Virus record (IMG/VR): IMGVR_UViG_3300025881_000006 | Coordinates: 124,001-188,000 of that record | Source: a virus | Strand: one strand, 5' to 3' | Length of the DNA: 64,000 nt | In this document: piece by piece, positions 33,684-41,354 of the stretch | Position numbering within the stretch: the stretch's first letter is position 1 | How the letters are laid out: each line of letters starts with the position of its first letter | Translations under genes and position numbers: made by a program | Notes under the pieces: generated by a model | Told to the model about the DNA's origin: nothing | Databases searched by the model: none | The model's input: only the letters and a program-made list of their open reading frames with translations

Positions 33684-35231
33684 TTATACCTTAGCAGTAT
33701 CCCACCAAGCTGTTTCATCTGCATTACCCGAACCACGAGTAGCAGCACCCACACGCTTACGTGACAGGTCATTACCGTTTACATCGTCAGGTATATCCCC
33801 GATAGGTTCAAATCTATATACACAGTACAAGTCATTCTCAGGAGTAATCTTACCAGACTTACGATGCTTACCTCGCATCATGGTTAGGTAACTTCTATCA
33901 TCCCCAGGTTTCTCAATGTGTATACTAACTTCAACATCTACCTCTTGGTCAATACCTTTAGCACTATCGTAATAGCCTTTGTTAGCTATCTCTTTAACAA
34001 AGTCTTCTGCGCCTTGACGGATTAGATACTTAGCGTCTGAAGATAATTGGTGAGCTGTTAGGCAGGTAATGTGCTTAGGGTTACAGTAACTACGTACACG
34101 CCTAAATAAATCACGTATACGGCCAGCATCGTTAGCCCCTTGACAACCTTCCTTACTCATCATGTTTAAGTAATCAATAGAAACTAAGTGTATTTCATAT
34201 CCGTCAGCTAAGAAACCATCTAGTAAAGATATCAATCTTCTAAATGTAAACTCAGTAGGGTCATAACGCAACAACCGATAGTGGTATCCGTTAATACCTA
34301 ATTGAGAAGAGATGTAATCGGCAGCCTCTTGAATATCCAACGAAGTGATGTCACACTCAACACCCGTTTCATTCTCTTTAAGGTTCTTATACAGAATCAA
34401 TATATTATCCTGTACTTTGTTCTCTAGAGAGATGTTGATAATTAAAGGCTTCTTAGTTGGGTCAATCATGTACGGTTTGTTATACAACGCTACATGCTTT
34501 GGTATCTGCATTAACATACCTGATTTGTAATTATGTTGCAATGCACCGATTAGAATCATATCCCCTCGACGCATTCCATTATAATCACCCATCATGCGAT
34601 TGAAACCCTGCCAACCGGTTTTCATGATACCTTCAATGGAGTTACTTTCCTGCCCTTCTTTTATTACCGCTTTCAATGCTTCTGTATCAGAGATATCTAA
34701 GTTAGTTACCTGACCGGCAGTATCGGTAATGGCACCAGAGACATAAGGTTCTAGTTTCTGTATGACATCAGCAGTGAAGTTTCTCCAGTCCACATTTTCT
34801 TCATCAAACAGAACATCCCGAGATGCATCTTTTATTACCTTCTTTATTTTGTTACGGTTTAAATACTGTAACAAGGTATTGCGATGCTCATTACATATTC
34901 TCAGAATTCTATCTTGTTCTACAATGGTATTCATTCCACTTTCTACAGCAGAGAATAGTACATTGTCTTCACCTATGTTCACCCTAAGACGTTGTAATAT
35001 CATCTCAGCATCGTATTTGGTTTCAGGTGGTTCTTCTGCCATCCAGATAGCGGTAGAGCGAAGTGCTATCAAGGCCTCTCTACTGTCACCAGATTGTATT
35101 GAGCTATCATTTAACTTGACACCATCGATGATTTCTCTGACCAGTTCATTAGAGTTAACCATGTTATTATCTAGCTCACTTTCTCGATAAAGCAGCATGA
35201 TAGATTTTATCAAGAGTAGTTTAGAATCCAT
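33684..35231 (-). CDS. Replicative DNA helicase, DnaB type
   Basis: 515 residues. The C-terminal RecA-like domain begins with GWQGFNRMMGDYNGMRRGDM, then a divergent Walker A (GALQHNYKSG, with Lys-Ser kept but Tyr in place of the usual Gly), Walker B region IHLVSIDYLNMM, and TAHQLSSDA (motif H3, sensor Gln). The C-terminal segment has MMRGKHRKSG, equivalent to the arginine-finger region. The N-terminal 190 residues are helical and unrelated to bacterial DnaB. It should unwind DNA 5'-3' at the phage fork. It starts divergently from the gene at 35280. Confidence 0.85.
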   Translation of the reverse strand: MDSKLLLIKSIMLLYRESELDNNMVNSNELVREIIDGVKLNDSSIQSGDSREALIALRSTAIWMAEEPPETKYDAEMILQRLRVNIGEDNVLFSAVESGMNTIVEQDRILRICNEHRNTLLQYLNRNKIKKVIKDASRDVLFDEENVDWRNFTADVIQKLEPYVSGAITDTAGQVTNLDISDTEALKAVIKEGQESNSIEGIMKTGWQGFNRMMGDYNGMRRGDMILIGALQHNYKSGMLMQIPKHVALYNKPYMIDPTKKPLIINISLENKVQDNILILYKNLKENETGVECDITSLDIQEAADYISSQLGINGYHYRLLRYDPTEFTFRRLISLLDGFLADGYEIHLVSIDYLNMMSKEGCQGANDAGRIRDLFRRVRSYCNPKHITCLTAHQLSSDAKYLIRQGAEDFVKEIANKGYYDSAKGIDQEVDVEVSIHIEKPGDDRSYLTMMRGKHRKSGKITPENDLYCVYRFEPIGDIPDDVNGNDLSRKRVGAATRGSGNADETAWWDTAKV

Positions 35232-35279
35232 GTGCGTTCCTATTCTATAGACGATTTACACAAAGTGATAAGGGTATTT

Positions 35280-35819
35280 ATGAATTTCATTATCTTACCA
35301 AAATGGCTATGTGAGACGTTAACACGATTAGGGAAACCTTTAGAGACTGCTCTCGACTTGGATGCCCTTCGTACTATACTATCTCCCGAAGACGTTTTGA
35401 TTTACAGCCTTAGCCAACATCTAATAACAATGACAGGTCATCGTCATCCTCTTATTAAAGGGTTAAGTAATACGTACCAGTACCAAACTATTAAGGGAAT
35501 GCCGGAAGGGCTTACACAAGAGCAGCATGTTCAAATGAAACTCACGTGTAATGACATGGATGAGCACGACAGTATTGCTTACTTATTAATACATGGAGCA
35601 GGTCCAGGTGAAGCGTTAGTGAAACCTGAATTTAAACCTTGTTTGGTAGGTAAGGATGTTCTGGGACTAGTTCCAGAGATTAAAGATACAGAGAATAATG
35701 TGGTTTTATATGAGGATGTATTCAACATACTTCAGCAACGCTCCGACTACAGCGCGATAACTAAAACCCCACTGTATGAAAGTTATGTCAATATGTTGTG
35801 CAATCAATCGGTTGCGTAG
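35280..35819 (+). CDS. Hypothetical protein
   Basis: 179 residues from ATG 35280, preceded by AAGGG; an in-frame ATG at 35232 abuts the divergent helicase gene and has no ribosome site. Mixed composition without recognisable domain. It lies between helicase and capsid genes. Confidence 0.45.
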   Translation: MNFIILPKWLCETLTRLGKPLETALDLDALRTILSPEDVLIYSLSQHLITMTGHRHPLIKGLSNTYQYQTIKGMPEGLTQEQHVQMKLTCNDMDEHDSIAYLLIHGAGPGEALVKPEFKPCLVGKDVLGLVPEIKDTENNVVLYEDVFNILQQRSDYSAITKTPLYESYVNMLCNQSVA

Positions 35820-35918
35820 CAGTATATCTTATGAAGTCACGGTAGCGGTAAACTAGTTACCGTCTACTAAACACCAAAGACTTCTTTTAATAACGTTATT
35901 AAGGAAAAGGTAAATTCA

Positions 35919-38078
35919 ATGTCTCGATTTAAAAGTAAACAAGTTGCTCCCGGTTTAGCCGGTGCACGTTCAAATATCAGTACTTTGCTTAAGAGCCAAG
36001 GTACCGAGTTAACTAACGAAGCTATAGCTGGCGGTATGATTTCATTGGAATCTTCTTCTCCTGAAATGTTATCCAACATTCAGCATAGTTTTGAATCAAT
36101 GGAAATCGCACTTAAAGGTGAAATGGCCGAAGCGTTCGGCGATGATTTCGTAATGAGCGATGTAGGTCTTGAAGCTGCTACTATCGTAGCTCTTGGTATG
36201 GGTAACCCTACTGCGTATGCTCGTCAAGCATTACAAACTATTGGTATGGAAGGCGCAATTGAGCCTATCAGTGTTGGTGTTGCAGGTTCTCTTGATTTCA
36301 GAATGACTCCGTCAACTGAAGCATTTGACGAATCTTCTTTAAACAACTACGCTCCAATGTCAATCGTTTACAACGCGTTGTCTGCACAACAAGACGAATT
36401 TGGTGAAGCTTTCTTCCCAACTTACGTAATGTCTGCTGACCAAACTGGTCTTACAGTTTCTGTTCAACGTACTATGGTATTTAACGAAGTACGTCGTGAC
36501 GGTAAAGGTAACGCTACTGACTTTAATAAAGTTAACTTGGTTGATGCTCTACAAGATGCTTCTATCCTTGAGAACGATACTACTAAAGTTATCCCAATTT
36601 ATTTAGCCGATGATTCTCGTGCCGAATTCTTCTTAGATACTGATCTATTAGCTGTTCGCGATATCGAAATTGATGGCGTTGCACAGAAGACATCTGCTCT
36701 TGCAATCAATACTACTATGGACGTGCTTGCACTTTCTGTTGGTACTGGTGGTGTTAACTCACAAATCCTTGATAGCACTGACGCTCTTGATGCGCGTATC
36801 GGTCTATCTAACTTGTACTTACGTTTACGTAATGCTGCTGCCGTTGCTGATCCAGCTGCTGCCGGTAGTGAAACTAACATCGTTAAAGTACCAGTTGAAG
36901 GTTTACCTCGTGCAAACTTCAATGCTTCTGCTGAAGGCGAACATCGTGAGATGACTTTGACTTTCCGCAACAACACTCTTGTTCTTGATGGAAGTGTTAA
37001 AGATGTTGAAGGTACTGATGCAAGCGTACTAGCACAACTTAAAGCTGATGGCACTAGTGCTCTTCTTAATGTTGGTGTTACTGGTACAGTTAACATTGAA
37101 ACTGCTTCTTTAGAAGTTAATGCCAATGCTGTTAAAGTTCACAAGCTTATTAATGCTGATGGTGAATCTGTTCCAGTTGGCTCTGGTGCCGGTGCTGCAA
37201 TCGTTGATGAAATTGTTGTCGATATCGTTGGTTACGACTTGTCTGCGTATAAGTCTAACGCTAACCGTCGTACACGTGGTCTATTAATAGACCGCACTGA
37301 AATCAATGAAAACTACACCATTCCATTAGGTGCTCCAATCTCTGCTCCTGCTCCTGTACATAACGCTACAGACGGTGCTTCAGATTTACGTGCATTGATT
37401 ACTACTTCACGTACTCGTACTGCTAACAATGCGGTAACTACTCTTCTTAACTACGCGTCTAGCCTTAGTGCAACAGTGCGTCGTCAGAACGAAAGTGGTT
37501 TCACTCCAGCAGTAGCCGGTATTGCTCGTTACTTGGTTAAGCCTTTCTTCTTAGAAATCGAAATCGATGTTGAAACTGAAATCGCCAATGCTCGTACACA
37601 CGAAGCAGCTGATGATGTTTCTGCTCTATTAGTAGATGCTATCCGTGACATTGCTTACCGCATGAACCGTGATTCAAACTACCAGGCCGCTCTTGATATG
37701 GAAACTGCCGGTACTCAGTCTAAGCCAAAACTAGTTATTGGTACAGACAGCGTATTAGCACGCCACATCTTGGTATCTGGTGATGACCGTACTGCTTCAA
37801 TTGGTATGGACTTCCAAGTAGTAACCAGCCCTGATAGTCGTATGACTGATAAAATCGTATTGACGTTCAGCCGTGGTGGTCAAGGTAAGCCTGACGCATT
37901 GTCATTTGGTACTCACGCTTACATGCCTGAGCTTACAAGTGCAGTGACTGTTTCTCGTGACAACGCCACGACTAAAGAAACTCAGGTCCAGCCTCGTGAC
38001 TTGCACATCCCACACTTGCCTATCATGGCAGTGATCAACGTTAAGAACTTGGATAAGGTTCTTAAAACTCGTAAGTAA
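35919..38078 (+). CDS. Probable major capsid protein
   Basis: 719 residues. An acidic N-terminal region of about 134 residues ends in PSTE|AFDESS; Ser-x-Glu fits the phiKZ maturation signature, so a propeptide would be removed there. The mature part begins with NYAPMSIVYNALSAQQDEFGEAFFP, a pattern typical of HK97-fold capsid N-arms, followed by large beta-rich inserts. Length is close to jumbo-phage capsid proteins of phiKZ type. Codon use is strongly biased to GCT, GGT, CGT and GTT, unlike most neighbours, implying very high expression. It stands alone between its own leader and terminators. Single-gene context and the adjacent RNA polymerase gene both recall phiKZ gene order. Confidence 0.75.
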   Translation: MSRFKSKQVAPGLAGARSNISTLLKSQGTELTNEAIAGGMISLESSSPEMLSNIQHSFESMEIALKGEMAEAFGDDFVMSDVGLEAATIVALGMGNPTAYARQALQTIGMEGAIEPISVGVAGSLDFRMTPSTEAFDESSLNNYAPMSIVYNALSAQQDEFGEAFFPTYVMSADQTGLTVSVQRTMVFNEVRRDGKGNATDFNKVNLVDALQDASILENDTTKVIPIYLADDSRAEFFLDTDLLAVRDIEIDGVAQKTSALAINTTMDVLALSVGTGGVNSQILDSTDALDARIGLSNLYLRLRNAAAVADPAAAGSETNIVKVPVEGLPRANFNASAEGEHREMTLTFRNNTLVLDGSVKDVEGTDASVLAQLKADGTSALLNVGVTGTVNIETASLEVNANAVKVHKLINADGESVPVGSGAGAAIVDEIVVDIVGYDLSAYKSNANRRTRGLLIDRTEINENYTIPLGAPISAPAPVHNATDGASDLRALITTSRTRTANNAVTTLLNYASSLSATVRRQNESGFTPAVAGIARYLVKPFFLEIEIDVETEIANARTHEAADDVSALLVDAIRDIAYRMNRDSNYQAALDMETAGTQSKPKLVIGTDSVLARHILVSGDDRTASIGMDFQVVTSPDSRMTDKIVLTFSRGGQGKPDALSFGTHAYMPELTSAVTVSRDNATTKETQVQPRDLHIPHLPIMAVINVKNLDKVLKTRK

Positions 38079-38106
38079 TTACTGGTTTAGTTGATTTAGG
38101 ATTAAC

Positions 38107-38134
38107 ACCCTACCCCTAACAATAGAGGTAGGGT
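38107..38134 (+). terminator. Hairpin behind capsid gene
   Basis: ACCCTACC (38107-38114) pairs with GGTAGGGT (38127-38134). It has neither octamer nor clear U-tract, and may act as a partial terminator or 3'-end stabiliser for the abundant capsid mRNA. Confidence 0.55.
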
Positions 38135-38269
38135 TTGCTCCTTAACAATTTAAGTGCATCGACAGTCTTAATACACTAAGCACAACACCCAAGCAATACA
38201 CTTAACTGTGTAATTAGAAGAATAACTACTTCTTGTTGTATGCTAATACATATAACGTATATAAAACAT

Positions 38270-38320
38270 AAGAAAGAGAACCCTATATGGAGATTCTCTT
38301 TCTTATGCCGTCTATGCCGT
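38270..38320 (+). terminator. Hairpin followed by two tandem TATGCCGT copies
   Basis: AAGAAAGAGA (38270-38279) pairs with TCTCTTTCTT (38295-38304). TATGCCGT follows at 38304-38311 and again at 38313-38320. This is the only tandem octamer in the window. Confidence 0.75.
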
Positions 38321-38335
38321 TAATGCACGTTATTT

Positions 38336-38349
38336 CAGACCTACATCAT
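38336..38349 (+). promoter_or_regulatory. Candidate promoter block CAGACCTACATCAT
   Basis: The 14-base sequence CAGACCTACATCAT recurs exactly at 60381-60394. In both places it stands 14-15 bases behind a TATGCCGT and shortly before a gene start (38395 and 60472). It is related to AGACCTATATCACC at 56562. Promoter function is inferred. Confidence 0.5.
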
Positions 38350-38394
38350 AATGGTAGACCGAGCAATCTAAAATAATAACAAGGGATGAGTGCT

Positions 38395-39567
38395 ATGCCA
38401 GAGCATCAAGTTAATAGTACCTTATATTACGAAGTATCAACCATTAATGTCGCAGACGACACGTCGCATAAGGAGAAAGACGAACATAACCAAATAGCAT
38501 GTCACAGCGTAGAACAAGAGATATTAAACTATACCGGTGAGGTGATTGTCCTTACTACTCGAAACGGTCTTAAAGTACCCACGTTACCTATACCCAATAC
38601 TGGTAGGGTAGGACATTCGTCTAAACGTGAATTCATTATACGGTATACGTATCGAATAAAGAACATGGAACAGCTGGAGAAAGTACGTAAGTATTTAATC
38701 TCAGGTGACCTTAACCTTAGACCCTTAGAACGAAAGAAATTATTGGAGGCAATAGATAAACCTAACCGTGCATTGTTTAATACTGATAACTCTAAGATAG
38801 ATTACGAGTACGTTATACCCTATCAAGATATCATCGATAGAGCCGGAGTGGTATACGTTAGTGAGGCAGATGTGTTACTGTCACTTGAAAGACTAGCAGA
38901 CCAGTGTTTTCACCCACATAGTCAAGATGCGTTACAGCGAAAGGTACTTAGCGAAGAGGAGCAAGGTAGAAACATTGACCGCTTCTTCTGTAGGGTTAGT
39001 ATCGTTGATAATCACAACAAACATTCTGACAAGTACATTAACATAGCAGGACACGTGTATAAGGTCCCTGTTATTTCAGCTAGTGATATGCGAGAGGGTG
39101 TTTATGTCACAACCTCAGGTGCACTTAAGAATGGAATAGTAGAAGGTAAGGGTGCGTGTACACACTACACGATGGAGGACTGTATGGTAGATGGACAGAC
39201 CCCTATCCTACTTTACAATACCATAGAAGCAGCTTTAACATTAGGTGGCTCTAGTGCAGTAGAGGAGCGTATTAAGTTACAAGAGAAGATACGTTTAGAG
39301 GAAGTGAAACGTATTACTGATGAGGCTAAGGCTAGACAGGATGAGGCTAAGCATTTACGTGAGGAGAAAAGATTAAGGCGTGAGGAGGATAGACTGGCAC
39401 GTGAGGAAAAGAAGTTGGAGCGTGAGGAGAAAGCAGCAGACCGTAAAGACCTGTATGACCAGAGGAAGTCAGAACAGTCTATGGTGATAGAAGTAGTTAA
39501 GTTTGGAACTACTGCTATAGCGGGTATCTTGACAGGAATAGCACTTTTCAAGAAGTTCTCAAGTTAA
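38395..39567 (+). CDS. Coiled-coil protein with C-terminal membrane anchor
   Basis: 390 residues from ATG 38395 (AAGGG at proper spacing; the ATG at 38386 directly touches the GGG). Residues 1-285 are mixed alpha/beta. From about 290 to 365 a long charged helix repeats R-x-E-E/D-E units (KHLREEKRLRREEDRLAREE), and the last 20 residues are hydrophobic (GTTAIAGILTGIALF) followed by KKFSS. This is a tail-anchored layout: a cytoplasmic domain on a rod fixed to a membrane. A candidate promoter block stands upstream. Function unknown; a link to membrane-associated infection structures is speculative. Confidence 0.6.
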   Translation: MPEHQVNSTLYYEVSTINVADDTSHKEKDEHNQIACHSVEQEILNYTGEVIVLTTRNGLKVPTLPIPNTGRVGHSSKREFIIRYTYRIKNMEQLEKVRKYLISGDLNLRPLERKKLLEAIDKPNRALFNTDNSKIDYEYVIPYQDIIDRAGVVYVSEADVLLSLERLADQCFHPHSQDALQRKVLSEEEQGRNIDRFFCRVSIVDNHNKHSDKYINIAGHVYKVPVISASDMREGVYVTTSGALKNGIVEGKGACTHYTMEDCMVDGQTPILLYNTIEAALTLGGSSAVEERIKLQEKIRLEEVKRITDEAKARQDEAKHLREEKRLRREEDRLAREEKKLEREEKAADRKDLYDQRKSEQSMVIEVVKFGTTAIAGILTGIALFKKFSS

Positions 39568-39645
39568 AAATAACAGTAAACTGTCTTATTATGACAAATG
39601 TATTACTAACGGTTAGTATTTATATTTTTATTCCAGATACAACAC

Positions 39646-39680
39646 CATAACTACCTTGCGGTTATGTATGTATTTTTATA
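39646..39680 (+). terminator. Hairpin with TATG and T-rich tail
   Basis: CATAAC (39646-39651) pairs with GTTATG (39661-39666), followed by TATGTATTTTTATA. The flanking 39568-39710 is AT-rich and holds no gene; ACTAAC/GTTAGT at 39604-39616 can form a second small stem. Confidence 0.45.
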
Positions 39681-39710
39681 TCTATAAAAACAAGAAACGA
39701 GGAAGGATAC

Positions 39711-41321
39711 GTGGATAAAATACTCTTTGATGCTATAAACAAGAGCGTACCCAAGATTAATCCCTTACTGGCAAACGGTATTGTTACAGAACAACTTAAG
39801 GAGGTAGAACATTATATTGATACGGTGTTTAAATGTGCTTCATTATCATTTCCCGAAGGTTTGAATTACGTAGGTTATAAGCGCTGTACTCCCAAGGAGG
39901 AATATGCTGAGATAACTCGTAAACGTTGGAATAATACAGTCTTTGAATTGGCGGTCACAGACGTGTATATGTTAAAGTATTACTTTAGCTACAATGGTAC
40001 CCAATTACCCCCTCGATATCTTTTCCTTCCCTTTGTACGTAAAGGTGGAACGATTTATATCAGAGGTAGTCTGTTTGTTATCAATCCGGTAATGACAGAT
40101 AGATTGTTCTCTGTTGACGGCGATAGTCTTTTTATGCCGCTTACTAGAGACAAGCTAACGTTTGATAGAATCAACCATAACTTCTATGCTAACGGTCAAC
40201 GTCGTTCTGTATCTGTTGTGTGGAGTCATATCTACCACAGTCCTAAGAATAGCCGAGCTCGTAACATTGTAATGGGGTCTAAGCGTATAGACGCACAGAC
40301 TACGTTAGGACATTACCTATTTTCTAAGTATGGCGTAACCGAAGCATTTAAGAGGTTTGCTAATACGGAAGTAATATTAGGTGATAGTGAAATTGATGCT
40401 GAGAAATATCCACCAGAAGAATGGATAATTTGTCAATCAACTGGCATTAAGCCCGCAACTGTTAAAGATAAAGCATATCAGAAAACCACAGTTAGATTAG
40501 CTATTCGTGAAAAGGATTATAACTTTGTTACTGAGTCACTAGTGGCAGCGTTGTTCTACCTTACTGACCACTTCTCTGAGAGAGTGTTAAGTGAATACCT
40601 AGACCAAACTAGATTGTGGCGTACACTGATGGGCCATATTATCTTTAAGAGTAATGCTAACGAAGGAAAGTTAGTAGAAGATGTAGATGCACACCTAATC
40701 TCCCTAGATGATTACCTAGATGGGATGGTAACTGAGCAACTTCGTGAAGAAGGGGTTTACTGTGAGTCTATATACGAGTTATTTATCCACATAATCGAAA
40801 CCATGACTGAACGTATAGTACATACAGACGTCAGTAGTCTCTACGATAAGAGGCTAACAGTTTTGAGATATATATTATCAGATGTGGTAAACGCTATCTT
40901 TAGATTAACGTTTAAGTTAAACAGCAATCAAAAGAAAGTCTTAACTGATAAGGACATCATTAAGATAATGGAAAAGATGTTACGCGTCGATGCTGTCATG
41001 AAAATCAACACTGGTCATGGCGAAGTAAGTTCGGTAAGTAACTCTGGTGATAACATGCTCTTTAAACTAACCAGTAAGACGGTGCCTCAAACTGATGCAA
41101 CGGGTAATGGTAAGCGAAAAGGTAGTAACACCGGTCCATCCCGGTTCCTTCATACGTCTCTGGCGGAAGTATGTAGTTATGGGAACCAACCTAAGTTCTG
41201 TCCCACAGGTCATTCACGCATAAACCCTTACTTACAAATAGGCGTGGATGGTACCATTACTCAGAACGAGGAATTTAAACCATTACTAGACCATGTGCAG
41301 GCGAGAATAGCACGAGTATAG
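39711..41321 (+). CDS. RNA polymerase beta-subunit N-terminal part (phiKZ gp123-like)
   Basis: 536 residues from a GTG start preceded by GAGGAAGGATAC. The C-terminal third reads like the lobe and fork region of a multisubunit beta chain: DVSSLYDKRLTVLRYILSDV resembles the D-x-D-H-L-x-N-R-R-V segment, and PSRFLHTSLAEVCSYGNQPK plus FCPTGHSRINPYL sits where RpoB has H-P-T-H-Y-G-R-I-C-P-I-E-T-P-E-G-P-N-x-G-L-I. phiKZ splits its non-virion RNA polymerase into several genes, one of which (gp123, near the capsid gene gp120) holds this region and is about the same size. The remaining subunits are not in the window. Assignment by motif reading only. Confidence 0.62.
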   Translation: MDKILFDAINKSVPKINPLLANGIVTEQLKEVEHYIDTVFKCASLSFPEGLNYVGYKRCTPKEEYAEITRKRWNNTVFELAVTDVYMLKYYFSYNGTQLPPRYLFLPFVRKGGTIYIRGSLFVINPVMTDRLFSVDGDSLFMPLTRDKLTFDRINHNFYANGQRRSVSVVWSHIYHSPKNSRARNIVMGSKRIDAQTTLGHYLFSKYGVTEAFKRFANTEVILGDSEIDAEKYPPEEWIICQSTGIKPATVKDKAYQKTTVRLAIREKDYNFVTESLVAALFYLTDHFSERVLSEYLDQTRLWRTLMGHIIFKSNANEGKLVEDVDAHLISLDDYLDGMVTEQLREEGVYCESIYELFIHIIETMTERIVHTDVSSLYDKRLTVLRYILSDVVNAIFRLTFKLNSNQKKVLTDKDIIKIMEKMLRVDAVMKINTGHGEVSSVSNSGDNMLFKLTSKTVPQTDATGNGKRKGSNTGPSRFLHTSLAEVCSYGNQPKFCPTGHSRINPYLQIGVDGTITQNEEFKPLLDHVQARIARV

Positions 41322-41354
41322 TAACGCAACGTACGCAAATATAGAGGTGCAAGT

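Larger units (their letters stand above)
38079..38394. other. 316-base intergenic region behind the capsid gene
   Basis: No gene is seen. It contains a hairpin at 38107-38134, a second at 38270-38304 with two tandem TATGCCGT copies, and a promoter-like block at 38336-38349. The stretch 38140-38265 is AT-rich and otherwise featureless to me. Confidence 0.6.

Noticed and set aside
36599-37126. Minus-strand open frame of 175 codons in the capsid gene
   Set aside because: Antisense to a strongly codon-biased gene; biased codons create long antisense frames.
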